Below are positions 17,233 through 29,673 of a stretch of DNA of 64,000 bases, piece after piece. This stretch comes from Rhodobacteraceae bacterium M382 (GTDB lineage: Bacteria > Pseudomonadota > Alphaproteobacteria > Rhodobacterales > Rhodobacteraceae). Position numbers and translations under genes: made by a program. The DNA lies in contig CP081101.1 in assembly GCA_025141015.1 (NCBI GenBank), positions 186,001 through 250,000 on the forward strand, written 5' to 3'. Positions within the stretch are counted from its first letter, which is position 1. Each line of letters begins with the position of its first letter. The notes under the pieces are model-generated. The model saw only the letters and a list, made by a program, of their open reading frames with translations. It ran no database searches and was not told where the DNA came from.

Positions 17233-18252
17233 ATGCAAGTCAGCATTCTGAAGGGCGGTTTTCCAATCATCGACAAACCAGAACCTCTGGTGCAACCTGC
17301 AACGCAAAACTCCGCAATTCAGGGCAGATGGCACGTGTTCAAAATTGATATAACCCAAGCGGCTTCATTTCTCGTCGCCTGCGAGGAGGAAACGATAAGG
17401 TCCGCCGCAGAGCGTTTGGGGTTAGAACCGTCTAGTATCAGCCGACAGATCAAATCGTTGGAAACGGCCCTTGGCATCGTTCTGATCGAACGAGGACGCA
17501 AGGGCGTGCGGCCGACAGAGGCAGGGCGTATTTTAATGTCTTACCTCAAGCGACAGCAAAACGATCAAGAGACCTTGCTATCCGAATTCGACGCGCTCAG
17601 AGGGATGCGCCGGGGCGAATTGGTCGTGGCGGTTGGCGACGGGTTTATCAGTGATTTCATCTGCAACGGTTTGCGCTCTTTCAGGGAGGCATTTCCAGGG
17701 TTTACCTATGATCTGATGAGCGGCTCGACCGATCAGGTGCTTCATGCTGTGCGCACTGACCAAGCTCATGTGGGCCTTGCCTATAACGCCAAACCAGAAC
17801 GCACGATCCGTATTGCGGCGCGCGTGACACAACCGCTGGCTGTTTTGGTCAGCCCGGTTTCGGAATGGGCCGATCTGGCCGAACCCATTGGCATGCAGGA
17901 GTTGACGCAACTCCCTTGCGCGCTTTTGAAAAGTGGTTTCGGCGTGGGCGACATCATCAGGACCGCTGAAGTGGCCCATGGCGTGCGGCTGAAAGCAACG
18001 GTCGAGGCGAATTCTCTCGCGGTTTTGCGCAACTTCGTGCGCGAGGGGTTGGGCGTTACGATCTTGCCGTCCTTCGTCGTGACCCGCGAAATTGCCGATG
18101 GCAGCATCATCACCAAACCCCTTGCCATCAAGGAGTTCAGCCAGGGCGATGCCTCGGTCTTTACCCGTGCTGGACGGCGGTTACCCGATGGGGCGGTCCG
18201 CCTCGTGGATCATGTCATGAAATCTATGGTTGCCTTTACTGCGCCCTCTTGA
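17233..18252 (+). CDS. LysR-family regulator of the adjacent ABC operon
   Basis: A LysR-type regulator of up to 339 residues. The winged helix reads DITQAASFLVACEEETIRSAAERLGLEPSSISRQIKSLETALGI, and the effector domain starts at about residue 125 (RRGELVVAVGDGFISDF), ending with VREGLGVTILPSF. The HTH begins only near residue 38 from ATG 17233; a GTG at 17335 would give a more usual 305-residue protein, so the start is uncertain. It lies 104 bp upstream of and co-directional with the peptide-type ABC operon, which it probably regulates. The effector is unknown. Confidence 0.86.
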   Translation: MQVSILKGGFPIIDKPEPLVQPATQNSAIQGRWHVFKIDITQAASFLVACEEETIRSAAERLGLEPSSISRQIKSLETALGIVLIERGRKGVRPTEAGRILMSYLKRQQNDQETLLSEFDALRGMRRGELVVAVGDGFISDFICNGLRSFREAFPGFTYDLMSGSTDQVLHAVRTDQAHVGLAYNAKPERTIRIAARVTQPLAVLVSPVSEWADLAEPIGMQELTQLPCALLKSGFGVGDIIRTAEVAHGVRLKATVEANSLAVLRNFVREGLGVTILPSFVVTREIADGSIITKPLAIKEFSQGDASVFTRAGRRLPDGAVRLVDHVMKSMVAFTAPS

Positions 18253-18356
18253 TTGTTGCGTCCAACGCAACGTTAAATTATTTTCATAGCAATTCCCGCA
18301 ATGAAAATCCCACATTACCCTGATTGGATAAACATCGCTTCAACAGGGGGATATTC

Positions 18357-19937
18357 ATGTCCATCAAGTCATTCACTTCGGTTGGTACCGTCATGGCGCT
18401 GACAACTGCACTGGCCGGACCAATGCAGGCCGAAACGTTGCGCATCGCCTCGCAAGGGGACGCCACCAGCCTTGATCCGCACAGCCATAATGAAAGCTTC
18501 ACCAACTACTTCCTGGCCAACATCTACGAAGGCCTTGTCGCGCGAGACCGGAGTTTTGAAATTGCCGGACAGCTTGCAAAAAGTTGGGAACAGATCGACC
18601 CGACCACGTGGCAGTTTAAACTGCGCTCCGGTGTGACCTTTCATGACGGGTCGGATTTTGCTGCCGATGACGTGATATTCAGCATGGAACGCGCGCTGGC
18701 CGAGACATCCAATTTCAAGCACGTGCTGTCCTCGGTCGAAAGCTTTATCGCCATTGATGACATGACGGTTGAGGTAAAAACCAAAGCGCCGAACCCGATT
18801 CTGCTGAACGACTTGCTGGACTTGATGATCCTCGACAAGCAATGGGCCGAGGCCAATGGCGCTGAGGAACCGATCAATCTTCAAGCTGAAGAAAAAGCTT
18901 TTAGTGCTACCAATGCAAACGGCACTGGTCCGTATAGCGTCACCTCGCGCGCGCAAGGTGAAGAGACAACGCTGGCGGCCTATGACAGCTATTGGGGAGA
19001 GCGGGGCAATGTCACTGACGTTGTCTTCACGCCGATCAACAACGCAGCAACACTGGTATCGGCGCTGCTTTCGCAAGAGGTTGATCTGGTGATGCCTTTG
19101 CCCTTGCAAGACATTCCCCGCGTCGAGGCGGCCGAGGCTGTCAAAGTCGTCTCAAGCCCAGAGGCGCGCACAATGTATATCGGCATGGACCAGTGGCGCG
19201 ATCAGATCATCGAAAGCCCGGTTGAAGGAAACCCCTTCCTCGATCTGCGCGTCCGTCAGGCCTTTGCCCACGCCATTGATGCGCAGGCGATCATTGACCG
19301 TGTGATGCAGGGCCAGGCCACGCTGTCCACGCAATATGTGATGGACAAGGTGAACGGCTATAACCCTGATCTGACACGTCTTGAATACAACATCGATACG
19401 GCCAAAGCGCTGCTGGCCGAGGCGGGCTATCCAGAGGGTTTCGAACTGACGATGGATTGTTCCACCGACCGCTATGTCAACGACGGACAGATCTGTCAGG
19501 CCGTGGTCAGCCTGTTGGCGCGTGCGAACATCAAGGTGAACCTGATCGCGCAGCCCAAGGCGCAGTTCTTCCCCAAAGTCGTGTCCCCCGGTTTTGGCAC
19601 TTCGTTCTTCCTGCTCAGCTGGACGCCGTCCACCATGGACAGCTTGAACGTCTTCCAAAATGTGCTGGGTACCCGGGATTTTGACAATGGTGTGGGGGCC
19701 TGGAACATCTCTGGCTGCTCGATCCCAGAAGCTGATGCACTGTCGGCAAAAGCCGCCGTTGAGATGGACGCTGCCGTGCGCGAAAAGATGCTGCAAGACG
19801 CGATGGCCATGATGGTCGAAAACGTCTGCCTTGTGCCGTTGCACGTGCAGCAGTTGGTTTGGGGTGCTGGTGAAAACATCGATGTTGTTCAGCTTCCCAC
19901 GTTTGAATTCCCGCTGGAGTATTTCAACGTGAACTAA
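18357..19937 (+). CDS. Peptide-type ABC transporter substrate-binding protein
   Basis: A 526-residue SBP of the OppA/DppA class (SBP_bac_5). ATG 18357 follows AGGGGGAT and gives a signal peptide ending in PMQAET. Family landmarks are ATSLDPHSHNE, NIYEGLVARD, WQFKLRSGVTFHDGSDFAADDVIFSMERAL, FLDLRVRQAFAHAIDAQAII and LLAEAGYPEGFE. It delivers an oligopeptide-like or other polar ligand to the permeases encoded just downstream. The ligand cannot be read; the enzymes at the operon end suggest an amino-acid or amine derivative. A hairpin follows the gene, which would raise its expression over that of the permeases. Confidence 0.92.
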   Translation: MSIKSFTSVGTVMALTTALAGPMQAETLRIASQGDATSLDPHSHNESFTNYFLANIYEGLVARDRSFEIAGQLAKSWEQIDPTTWQFKLRSGVTFHDGSDFAADDVIFSMERALAETSNFKHVLSSVESFIAIDDMTVEVKTKAPNPILLNDLLDLMILDKQWAEANGAEEPINLQAEEKAFSATNANGTGPYSVTSRAQGEETTLAAYDSYWGERGNVTDVVFTPINNAATLVSALLSQEVDLVMPLPLQDIPRVEAAEAVKVVSSPEARTMYIGMDQWRDQIIESPVEGNPFLDLRVRQAFAHAIDAQAIIDRVMQGQATLSTQYVMDKVNGYNPDLTRLEYNIDTAKALLAEAGYPEGFELTMDCSTDRYVNDGQICQAVVSLLARANIKVNLIAQPKAQFFPKVVSPGFGTSFFLLSWTPSTMDSLNVFQNVLGTRDFDNGVGAWNISGCSIPEADALSAKAAVEMDAAVREKMLQDAMAMMVENVCLVPLHVQQLVWGAGENIDVVQLPTFEFPLEYFNVN

Positions 19938-19945
19938 GCTGCATT

Positions 19946-19977
19946 CAGGGACTGACCCCGCGTCGGCCCCTGTTTTT
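19946..19977 (+). terminator. Intra-operon hairpin with T tract
   Basis: An 11-bp stem with one mismatch (CAGGGACTGAC at 19946-19956 against GTCGGCCCCTG at 19962-19972), loop CCCGC, then TTTTT. It lies between the binding-protein gene and the first permease gene, a common place for partial termination or mRNA-stabilising structure. Confidence 0.65.
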
Positions 19978-20006
19978 CCACCCCTTCTCCCAGCAGGATC
20001 CCAGAT

Positions 20007-20975
20007 ATGTATTTTCTCCTGACACGCGTGTTTCAGGCCTCTATCGTCATGCTTTGCGTTGCCTTTGTCGGTTTTCTGGTCTTCCAATACGTGGGAGATC
20101 CGGTTCTGGCGCTGGTCGGACAAGAGACAAGCGTCGAAGACCGCGAGGCGCTGCGCGAAAGCCTAGGGCTGAACGATCCGATCATTGTCCAATATGCCCG
20201 CTATGTGGTTGATGCCGTGCAGGGCGATCTGGGCATATCCTACAGCTTTAACCGTGACGTGAGCGAGATGATCGCGGACCGTTTGCCTGCCACGATTGAG
20301 CTTGTTCTGCTGTCTGGCGTGCTGTCACTGCTGCTTGCCATTCCTGCTGGGATTTACACGGGCATCCACCGCAAAGGTGGCTTTGCACAGGCGATCATGG
20401 CGCTGTCCGTCATTGGCGTGTCGATCCCGTCCTTCCTGCTGGGCATTCTGCTGATCCTTGTCTTTTCGGTCTGGCTCAACTGGCTGCCGTCCTTCGGGCG
20501 CGGGGATGAAGCGTCTTTTATGGGCATACACTCCAGCCTGTTCACATGGGACGGTTTAAGCCACGCGTTGATGCCTGCTGCTGTGCTGTGTCTGTTTCAA
20601 CTGGGCGTGATCCTGCGCCTGATCCGTGCAGAGATGCTCGAGGTTTTGCGCACCGACTATATCCGCTTTGCATGGGCACGGGGTCTGCCCGGTCGGCAGG
20701 TCTATCTGACCCATGCGCTGAAGAACACGCTGGTGCCAGTGGTAACGGCGATTGGCTTGCAGCTTAGTTCACTGTTTGCGTTCTCGATCATCACCGAACG
20801 GGTCTTTCAATGGCCGGGCATGGGGTCGCTGCTGCTGCATGCCATCGGGCAAAGCGATATTCCCCTGTTGGCTGCCTATCTGATCTTTGTCGGTCTGGTC
20901 TTCACCCTGTCCAATCTCGTGGTCGATGCAATCTATGTGCTGATTGATCCGCGCATCCGGCACGGCGCGCGGTAA
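20007..20975 (+). CDS. Peptide-type ABC transporter permease (DppB-like)
   Basis: A 322-residue inner-membrane permease with six predicted membrane segments. The start MYFLLTRVFQASIVMLCVAFVGFLVF is typical of the DppB/OppB/GsiC family, and the EAA loop EVLRTDYIRFAWARGLPGRQVYLTHALKNTLVPV lies near residue 220. It pairs with the DppC-like subunit encoded 15 bp downstream and the fused ATPase. It is 69 bp after the binding-protein gene, separated by a hairpin. Confidence 0.93.
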   Translation: MYFLLTRVFQASIVMLCVAFVGFLVFQYVGDPVLALVGQETSVEDREALRESLGLNDPIIVQYARYVVDAVQGDLGISYSFNRDVSEMIADRLPATIELVLLSGVLSLLLAIPAGIYTGIHRKGGFAQAIMALSVIGVSIPSFLLGILLILVFSVWLNWLPSFGRGDEASFMGIHSSLFTWDGLSHALMPAAVLCLFQLGVILRLIRAEMLEVLRTDYIRFAWARGLPGRQVYLTHALKNTLVPVVTAIGLQLSSLFAFSIITERVFQWPGMGSLLLHAIGQSDIPLLAAYLIFVGLVFTLSNLVVDAIYVLIDPRIRHGAR

Positions 20976-20990
20976 GAGGAGCCGACTGAT

Positions 20991-21889
20991 ATGTTCAAGA
21001 AAATACGCTCTGATTTCTGGTACGAGTTGCTCAATTCGCCTGTGACCCTCGTGTCGTTGCTGATCATCGCGGCAATGGTCATCAGCTGCACCTTCGCGCC
21101 GATCCTGGCCCCGCACACGCCGTTTGACCCGGCCACGATTACAATTCTGGACAACAACCTGCCCCCCGCATGGGCGTCTGGGTCAGACCCACGCTTTCTG
21201 CTGGGCACCGATTTACAAGGCCGCGACGTGTTGTCAGCGATGCTTTATGGTGGGCGGATTTCTTTGCTGGTCGGCCTCGGCGCTGTGGCGCTGTCGGTTG
21301 TGATCGGCTTGATGGTCGGACTGCTGGCGGGCTATTTCGGGGGCATGACCGATGCGATCCTGATGCGGATTGCGGAAATCCAGTTTGCCTTTCCCCCGAT
21401 CCTGATCGCATTGCTGTTCAACGGCATCCTCAAAGCCTCGCTGCCAGCGGATGTCTTTGCCCGTGCCGCTGTGCCGATCATGATACTTGCCATCGGTCTG
21501 GCCGGTTGGGTGCAGTTCGCCCGTATCGTGCGGGCCTCTGTGCTGGTCCAGCGCGGACAGGATTACATCATTGCTTGCCAGTCTATCGGCCTGCCAACCC
21601 TGTCGATCATCCTGCGCCATATCACGCCGAACATCCTTGGACCCGTTCTGGTGCTGGCGATGCTGCAAGTGGCCGTCGCCATCGTGACCGAAGCAACCCT
21701 ATCCTTTCTGGGCCTTGGCACGCCCCTCACGGAACCGTCGCTGGGCGCACTGATCCAGATCGGCAGCCAATACCTGTTCTCAGGTATCTGGTGGGTCGTG
21801 ATCTTTCCCGGCGCCATGCTGCTGATCATGGTGATTGCCTTTAACCTCGTCGCCGACTGGGTCCGCGACTATCTGAACCCGAGGCTGAG

Positions 21890-21893
<4 letters not shown>
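20991..21893 (+). CDS. Peptide-type ABC transporter permease (DppC-like)
   Basis: A 300-residue inner-membrane permease of the DppC/OppC type. The FLLGTDLQGRDVLSAMLYGGRISLLVGLGAVALS stretch (about residues 65 to 100) and the EAA loop VLVQRGQDYIIACQSIGLPTLSIILRHITPNILGPVLV are diagnostic. It forms the translocation channel with the preceding DppB-like protein. An RBS-like AAGAGGAG lies before the ATG, and its last codons overlap the ATPase gene start as ATGA. Confidence 0.93.
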
Positions 21894-23581
<1,688 letters not shown>

Positions 23582-23593
23582 GGGAGAGATCTG

Positions 23594-24454
23594 ATGATTG
23601 GTTTAATAGGCGGCGGCGCAATGGGCAGCGCAATGGCAGCGCGCCTGATCGAGACGGGCCATGCTGTGCGTTGCTATGATACGTCGGCGCAGGCCCTCGA
23701 AAAGATCAAGGCCAGCGGCATCGAGATTGCCAGCAGCCCTGCCGATCTGGCGCAAGACTGTGACCTGATCATCCTGTCATTGCCCCGCGCCGACATCGTC
23801 GCCGCGGTCATGGCAGAGCTTGGGCCGTTTTTGACACCCGGCAGGATTGTCCTGGATACCTCGACCTCGGAACCCGAGACGACCAAGAGTTTGGCCAAAA
23901 GCGCTGCAGCCGCTGACTATGTCTTTTTGGACGGTCCCGTCAGCGGGGGTCCTTTGGGGGCGCGGTCAGGAACCATGACGATGGTAATGGGGGGTGAAGC
24001 GGATGCGATTGACAGCATTCGCCCGGTTCTCAAAGACCTGACCGCCAAGATCGTCCACGTTGGTCCCTCTGGGGCCGGTCACGCAGCCAAGATCGCCAAC
24101 AACCTGCTGTGTGCCGCCAACCTTGTGTTGATGGGCGAGATGGCAAAGCTCGCCAAAAACTCTGGCATCCCGCTGGAGAACCTTCTGGAGGGTGTCAATG
24201 CAGGTTCGGGGCGCAGCGGCGTCAGCGAAGTGAATTTCCCCAAATGGATCGTCAGCGGCAATTATGATTCTGGCTTTACCATGGGGCTGATGCGCAAAGA
24301 CGTCGGCCTTGCGACCAAGCTGGCCAAGGCCGCGGGGCTTGACCTGCCCGGCACCACCGCGATTGCCGCGATCTGGGAAGACAGCCGCAGCGAGCTGGCG
24401 GATAGCGCCGATTTCAACGAAATTTGGAAATTTGGAACCAACGAGAATGTCTGA
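23594..24454 (+). CDS. 3-hydroxyisobutyrate dehydrogenase-family NAD(P) oxidoreductase
   Basis: A 286-residue beta-hydroxyacid dehydrogenase. The N-terminal Rossmann motif is IGLIGGGAMGSAMAARL, the substrate-binding DGPVSGGPLGARSGTM lies near residue 115, and GPSGAGHAAKIANNLL near residue 155 holds the catalytic lysine. Family members oxidise 3-hydroxy acids or reduce semialdehydes such as tartronate or succinic semialdehyde. It starts 12 bp after the ABC ATPase and overlaps the aldehyde dehydrogenase gene, so it probably handles a metabolite of the imported solute. Exact substrate unknown. Confidence 0.88.
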   Translation: MIGLIGGGAMGSAMAARLIETGHAVRCYDTSAQALEKIKASGIEIASSPADLAQDCDLIILSLPRADIVAAVMAELGPFLTPGRIVLDTSTSEPETTKSLAKSAAAADYVFLDGPVSGGPLGARSGTMTMVMGGEADAIDSIRPVLKDLTAKIVHVGPSGAGHAAKIANNLLCAANLVLMGEMAKLAKNSGIPLENLLEGVNAGSGRSGVSEVNFPKWIVSGNYDSGFTMGLMRKDVGLATKLAKAAGLDLPGTTAIAAIWEDSRSELADSADFNEIWKFGTNENV

Positions 24455-25955
24455 TCGTACTATTTTGTATCGCCAACTCATGTCAGATCTGAGCCTTGGC
24501 GAGACCGTCCAAAGCCTGATTGACGGGCAGCTTCGCGATGGGACAGGAGATGCAATCACCCTTGAAGACCCTTATGCTCAAACCTCACTCGCCAGCTATT
24601 TCGACTGTGGAGCGGCTCTGGCGCAAGAGGCCTGTGCCGCAGCAAAAGCCGCGCAAGAAGGCTGGGTCAAAGGATATTCCGCTGCAAAACGTGGCGACAT
24701 CATGCAAGATATTGCGCGCGCCGTTGAAGGTTCAATAGGCACGCTCGCGCAGCTAGAAGCCTTGGTCGCGGGCAAGCCGATCCGCGATTGCCGGATCGAG
24801 GTCGCCAAGGTCGCCGAGATGTTCCGTTATTTTGCAGGTTGGGCTGATAAACTGCATGGCGAAGTGATCCCCGTGCCCTCCGGACACCTGAATTATACGC
24901 TGCGCGAACCCTTGGGAGTGGTGTTTCAGATCACGCCTTGGAATGCGCCGATTTTCACCGCCGGCTGGCAGATCGCCCCTGCGATTGCAACGGGCAACGG
25001 GGTGGTGATCAAACCCAGTGAGCTGACGCCCGTCACCACAGTGGCCTTGGTCAAAATCGCCGAAAGCGCAGGCCTGCCCAAAGGCTTGGTCAATGTCATT
25101 TGCGGGCTTGGCCCAACGACGGGACAGGCGGCGATTGAACATGGCGCTGTGCGCAAGGTGATTTTTGTCGGCTCGCCCGAAACCGGACGCCGTGTCGCCG
25201 TGGCCGCGGCGCAGGCGTTGAAACCTGCGGTGCTGGAACTGGGCGGCAAGTCGGCCAATATTGTCTTTGACGATGCGAACCTGAAACACGCCTGCCTTGG
25301 CGCGCAAGCGGCGATCTTCTCGGGCGCAGGGCAAAGCTGTGTCGCTGGATCGCGGCTGTTGGTGCATCGGTCCGTGCATGACGAGTTGCTTGATATGATC
25401 GCGGGCGGGATGAACGGGATCACATTGGGTGATCCGCTGGACGAGGCCACCGAAATCGGCCCAATCAGCAATGCTCGCCAGTTTACCCATGTCAGTAACA
25501 TGATCAAAGGGGCCACAACCGAAGGGGCCGATGTGCGCACGCGGTCTGATACCCCCAAAAGCGGGTTCTTCGTTCCGCCAACCGTCTTGACGGGGCTGAC
25601 CAATCAGGCCCAAGCCGCCCAGGCCGAGATTTTCGGCCCCGTGGTTACCGCCATCCCTTTTGACCACGAAGAAGAAGCCATCGCCATCGCCAATGACACG
25701 GCCTTTGGCTTGGCCGGTGCCGTCTGGACGAGCGACGTGGGCCGCGCCCACCGCGTGTCGCAAGCCGTGCGCGCAGGTACCTTCTGGATCAACAGCTACA
25801 AGGCGATCCATGTGTCCTCGCCTTTTGGCGGGTCGCTCAATTCCGGCTATGGACGATCCAGCGGAACGGATGCCTTGATGGAATATACTGCTGCGAAAAG
25901 CATCTGGCTGGATAGTGCTCCCACACCGCGCATAGCCTTTGGGTACGTGTCCTAG
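24447..25955 (+). CDS. NAD(P)-dependent aldehyde dehydrogenase (ABC operon)
   Basis: A 502-residue ALDH-superfamily enzyme oxidising an aldehyde to a carboxylate. ATG 24447 (MSDRTILY) overlaps the previous stop by 8 bp; a longer start would run inside the upstream gene in another frame. Landmarks are ITPWNAP (cofactor pocket), VLELGGKSANIVFDDA with the catalytic glutamate, FSGAGQSCVAGSRLLV with the catalytic cysteine near residue 290, and EIFGPVV. It is the last gene of the ABC operon. The partner oxidoreductase suggests serial oxidation of an alcohol or hydroxy compound; inference only. Confidence 0.9.
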   Translation: MSDRTILYRQLMSDLSLGETVQSLIDGQLRDGTGDAITLEDPYAQTSLASYFDCGAALAQEACAAAKAAQEGWVKGYSAAKRGDIMQDIARAVEGSIGTLAQLEALVAGKPIRDCRIEVAKVAEMFRYFAGWADKLHGEVIPVPSGHLNYTLREPLGVVFQITPWNAPIFTAGWQIAPAIATGNGVVIKPSELTPVTTVALVKIAESAGLPKGLVNVICGLGPTTGQAAIEHGAVRKVIFVGSPETGRRVAVAAAQALKPAVLELGGKSANIVFDDANLKHACLGAQAAIFSGAGQSCVAGSRLLVHRSVHDELLDMIAGGMNGITLGDPLDEATEIGPISNARQFTHVSNMIKGATTEGADVRTRSDTPKSGFFVPPTVLTGLTNQAQAAQAEIFGPVVTAIPFDHEEEAIAIANDTAFGLAGAVWTSDVGRAHRVSQAVRAGTFWINSYKAIHVSSPFGGSLNSGYGRSSGTDALMEYTAAKSIWLDSAPTPRIAFGYVS

Positions 25956-26301
25956 GAGCAAAGCATGCAACTTGTGAACCCATGAGGGATTTGCTGGAGA
26001 CCTCTCTTGAGGTTGCCAGCATCCTCGCCCTTGCGCCTTTCGGCGATGTTGTGACCTTTACTGCGTGAGTGATAATCGCTGGTGGAGAACGATGGCGCTT
26101 GTACCTGATTGATTGCGTGCTCATCCGAGATGCCTACGAGCAAAGGCCAGCGTCGGCAACGCGGCCAGGTTTACGTGACAACACCCCCCACATCGCTTTC
26201 CCGCGATAGTAGTCGGCCATGGATTTCGTGTGCCAATTGTCCTGACCCCAGAACGCTTTGCCAAATTGGTGACCACGTTCTGAAGTCAGCTTTGTTTGTG
26301 A
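25956..26301. other. Gene-poor stretch, 346 bp
   Basis: No gene recognised between the convergent ABC operon and the substrate-binding gene. Short frames on both strands look like degraded coding sequence (for example a minus frame at 25952-26143) but I could not match a family. No clear terminator hairpin seen. Confidence 0.45.
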
Positions 26302-27960
26302 CTATGCAGAATAGCCCATCTTGTAGTGATGCAAATCAAGCATGATGTGCATGTCTACACCCTGCAGGCCGGGTTTGCTGTGACGGTATAGCGAACGCCA
26401 ATAGGGCTGAACCGTGACGCCTTCGTCCTGAATCAATTGTTGAATCTTGCGCATGACGTCACGCCGTTTTTCGGCATCCGCGATCGCCAGCGCTTCTTCG
26501 AGCAAGGCATCAAATTCAGCATTGGCCCAACCGAATTCATTCCATGCTTCACCGGACCGATAAGCCAATGCCAGAATCTGGACCCCCAGCGCCCGGTGTG
26601 CCCAGTTTGTCGATGAAAACGGATAGTTAACCCAGTCATTCCAAAACGTAGAGCCCGGTAGAACGGTGCGCTTTACTTTGAACCCGGCATCGCGCAGCTG
26701 TGCGGCAACAGCGTCACATGTATTTCTGCGCCAGTCGTCATCAATTGAGAAAAGCTCATGTTCAAAATCAGCCATACCTGCTTCTTCCATAAGCGCCATG
26801 GCTTGAGCTGGGTCAAACGTCGGTGCAGGAAGGGTGGCATATTCAGGGTGCACGGGCGAAATGTGGTGGTTTTCGGCCACCGTCCCACGACCGGAGTATC
26901 CCAGCTCCAGGCAAACCGCGTTATCGACGGCCATGGCCAGAGCCCGGCGAACACGAACATCCGCATATGGTCGTTTTCCGTCGATTTCCGCGAGCTGATT
27001 GGGGCGAACAACCAAGGTTGACGCCGTTACGACTTCGGATTTGTCCAAGCCAAGACCATCCATGATCTCGACGAATTCACCAACCGTTTCATAAACCATA
27101 TCAACTTCGTCAGATTCCATCGCGGCGAGCCAGGCAGCCGGGTCCGTCCCGTAGTCGATGTATTCGATTTGATCCAGATATGGGCCGCCATAAACATCTG
27201 TTCCCCACCAGGTATGGCCGGGCACACGCTTGAGCGTGCATTTCTCTCCCACTTTGATGCTTTCAATGGCGTAGGGTCCGGTGCCGATGTTATTTTCAAG
27301 ATCGCTCACATCAAATGACGCGTGCACAATCTGCGCTGGATAGTCGGCCATGGCTGGAATAATTGAAATATCCGGGCGCGGCAGTTTCAAGAGAACTGTA
27401 TAATCATCGGCAACCGTTATCGCGCCGTCGATGGCTGTTCTCGTATTTGGATCAACCAGCGTCCCCATGCGGCCAGCCATTGAATTTCCTTCAACGTCTT
27501 TTTCACACCACATCTCAATATTTCGGGCGACGTCATGGGCCGTAAATTTGTCCCCATTGGTCCATGTCACACCCTGTCGCACATAAAGCGTGTACCCGGT
27601 GGCATCGTCATTGACCTCCCACCCTTCCAGCAACATGCCACGAAAGGTTCCGTCATTGTTGTATTCAACCAGGTTTTCCATGGTGCTGCGCGTCAACGCA
27701 CCAATTTGAGCGAAATCATAGGTGCGGGGATCCTTCAGACCACGAACATTCATTTGAATGCGCAATGTCCCGCCTTGTTTTGGAGCCGCGGCCTGAGCCG
27801 GTGTCGTCAGACCCAGCAAACCGTAGGCAGTAGAGGCCGTGACGCCCAGAGCGGTTGCCCGTGCAAGGAATTCACGTCGGTCCAATTTGCCAGCTTTGCA
27901 CTCGTCTGCATGCATCTTGGCTGCAGGGTGCAAGATTGGTGTTCGCGCGTTTGATTGCAT
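26302..27960 (-). CDS. Orphan peptide-type substrate-binding protein with Tat-like signal
   Basis: A 552-residue SBP_bac_5 protein. ATG 27960 (MQSNARTP) is preferred; the upstream extension reads through the ribosome-site region. The N-terminus contains [19 protein letters not shown] (twin arginine at residues 28-29), suggesting folded export by Tat, followed by [14 protein letters not shown] at the mature start. Landmarks include [29 protein letters not shown] and [21 protein letters not shown]. No permease or ATPase gene adjoins it; it sits 47 bp downstream of sulfatase 3 on the same strand. It may serve the ABC permeases at 20007-23581 or others elsewhere. The ligand is perhaps a sulfated compound, by context only. 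Confidence 0.87.
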   Translation of the reverse strand: MQSNARTPILHPAAKMHADECKAGKLDRREFLARATALGVTASTAYGLLGLTTPAQAAAPKQGGTLRIQMNVRGLKDPRTYDFAQIGALTRSTMENLVEYNNDGTFRGMLLEGWEVNDDATGYTLYVRQGVTWTNGDKFTAHDVARNIEMWCEKDVEGNSMAGRMGTLVDPNTRTAIDGAITVADDYTVLLKLPRPDISIIPAMADYPAQIVHASFDVSDLENNIGTGPYAIESIKVGEKCTLKRVPGHTWWGTDVYGGPYLDQIEYIDYGTDPAAWLAAMESDEVDMVYETVGEFVEIMDGLGLDKSEVVTASTLVVRPNQLAEIDGKRPYADVRVRRALAMAVDNAVCLELGYSGRGTVAENHHISPVHPEYATLPAPTFDPAQAMALMEEAGMADFEHELFSIDDDWRRNTCDAVAAQLRDAGFKVKRTVLPGSTFWNDWVNYPFSSTNWAHRALGVQILALAYRSGEAWNEFGWANAEFDALLEEALAIADAEKRRDVMRKIQQLIQDEGVTVQPYWRSLYRHSKPGLQGVDMHIMLDLHHYKMGYSA

Positions 27961-28007
27961 ATTGTCCTCCCAGACAATTCTAGCTTGAAGTAACTTTTCA
28001 ATGGGTG

Positions 28008-29498
28008 TCAGAGCGGCGAGCCTTCCCGCATTTTGGTTTGCTCGTTCGGGGTCGGCGTATGGTTGAAGACATATGCGTTGATGCATGCCTCTTCCCCGCC
28101 GAGTTCCTCAATGCGACGTTCCTGATCTGCAAAGCACTTTGCATTTACCGCTTCGGGGTCGCAGATATCGCGCAGGCGCCTCTGACCCTCTGTCAATGCG
28201 GCACGGATCGCCGGATCATTCACACCTTCGATTGCAAGATTGTGAAGTTCATCTGGATCTACAGACAGATTAAAAAGCTGGGGGTCATGGTCGACATAGT
28301 AGACATATTTCCAATTCTGCCAGCGCACCATGAACGTCCCTGTCGTCGAGCCACCATCGTGGTATTCGCTCAGGATCGTTCGATCCAGGTCATCCGCGGC
28401 GTTGGCAACTTCGCGCAATGACAGACCAGGCAATGCGCGGCTCTGTGCATCATGCGCAACTCCCGTGACATCCACGGCTGTCGCAGCCAGATCAACCAGC
28501 GATGTTCCGGTTTTGACACATCGACCTGCCGGAATTCCCGGTCCCGCCGCAATCATCGGAATACCCGCTGATTGCTCGTACATGACTTGTTTTGTCCAGA
28601 ACCCCTGATCGCCCATCATGTCGCCATGATCGGACACATAGATTATGACAGTATTTTCGGCCTGACCGCTGTCTTGCAGCGCCTGTAAAACACGCCCAAC
28701 GCAGTTGTCCATGAAACTGGTTAGGCCATAATAGGCGGCCTTGGCTTCGCGCATCTTTTGCGCGTCAAAGTAACGATCATAGTCGAAAAACTCTGCAATG
28801 TTGCGCAACTCGCTGTGGTCAGGCCGGGCGCGGGTTCCATACCCGATGGGCAGATCCATTTCGGCCGGATCATACATATCAAAGTATTCTTTTGGGCAGG
28901 TCAGTGGATAATGTGGGCTGACAAGCGAAACGAATGCTGCCCACGGTTTTTCCTTGCGCGCGTCTGCATGTAACCACTCTTCGGCGGTCTGGGTGATTTC
29001 AAGGTCGTAATCCGTATACGTGCTTGATCCAACCCCGACATCCTCGGCCAACTCGGCAGCGGAGTCATACTGCGGCCTGTTTTTGCGCAACAGGCCGATG
29101 GCCCAGCCAACCCCGCCAACAACGTGCATTGGCAGCAGTTCATCGGTAAAGCCGTTGTCATCTGCGTTCGAGCGAAAATGCAGCTTTCCAATGGATGTTA
29201 CATCCACGCCCTGATCAGTCAGATGGTGCATCCAACTGCGGATCTTGCCTTCATAAGGTGTCGCACTGTCCCAATAGCCGGTTTTATGTACGTATTCGCC
29301 ACAGGCAATGCTGGCACGGGTAGGAACACACATGGGTGACGGGGTGTAGGCATTCGAAAACAGTGTCCCGCGTGCAGCCAACGCATCCAGGTTCGGCGTC
29401 TTGACCAATTGGTGGCCGGCGCAACCCATGGCATCCTTGCGATGCTCATCTGAAATGATGATCAACAAGTTGGCGGGTTCATCTACTCTGCTGCTCAT
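28008..29498 (-). CDS. Cytosolic type I sulfatase (sulfatase 3)
   Basis: A 496-residue sulfatase from ATG 29498 (MSSRVDEP); a start at 29525 would add nine residues. [16 protein letters not shown] gives the first metal aspartate, CVPTRAS (Cys57) is the formylglycine motif and [13 protein letters not shown] the distal metal site. It shares the layout of sulfatase 2, including AYTPSP before the motif, LSEYHDGGS and the ending [12 protein letters not shown], so the two look like paralogues. There is no signal peptide. It is divergent from a LysR gene and followed by a binding-protein gene, giving a second transport-plus-desulfation unit. It probably depends on the FGE at 11134. Confidence 0.88.
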   Translation of the reverse strand: MSSRVDEPANLLIIISDEHRKDAMGCAGHQLVKTPNLDALAARGTLFSNAYTPSPMCVPTRASIACGEYVHKTGYWDSATPYEGKIRSWMHHLTDQGVDVTSIGKLHFRSNADDNGFTDELLPMHVVGGVGWAIGLLRKNRPQYDSAAELAEDVGVGSSTYTDYDLEITQTAEEWLHADARKEKPWAAFVSLVSPHYPLTCPKEYFDMYDPAEMDLPIGYGTRARPDHSELRNIAEFFDYDRYFDAQKMREAKAAYYGLTSFMDNCVGRVLQALQDSGQAENTVIIYVSDHGDMMGDQGFWTKQVMYEQSAGIPMIAAGPGIPAGRCVKTGTSLVDLAATAVDVTGVAHDAQSRALPGLSLREVANAADDLDRTILSEYHDGGSTTGTFMVRWQNWKYVYYVDHDPQLFNLSVDPDELHNLAIEGVNDPAIRAALTEGQRRLRDICDPEAVNAKCFADQERRIEELGGEEACINAYVFNHTPTPNEQTKMREGSPL

Positions 29499-29673
29499 GG
29501 GCAGGTCCCAGCATTCCGGCCACACCGGATTGCCGCGGTCATGCGTAGATTTTGATCGCTAATTTTTTCCATGCCTTTTGCCTTCAAACGTGTCGGTCCA
29601 CCCTTGATTTAAAGATTGCGGGATTGATCACCATCAAATAAAAAATAGGCCAATCCATAAAAAAGTTTATATC

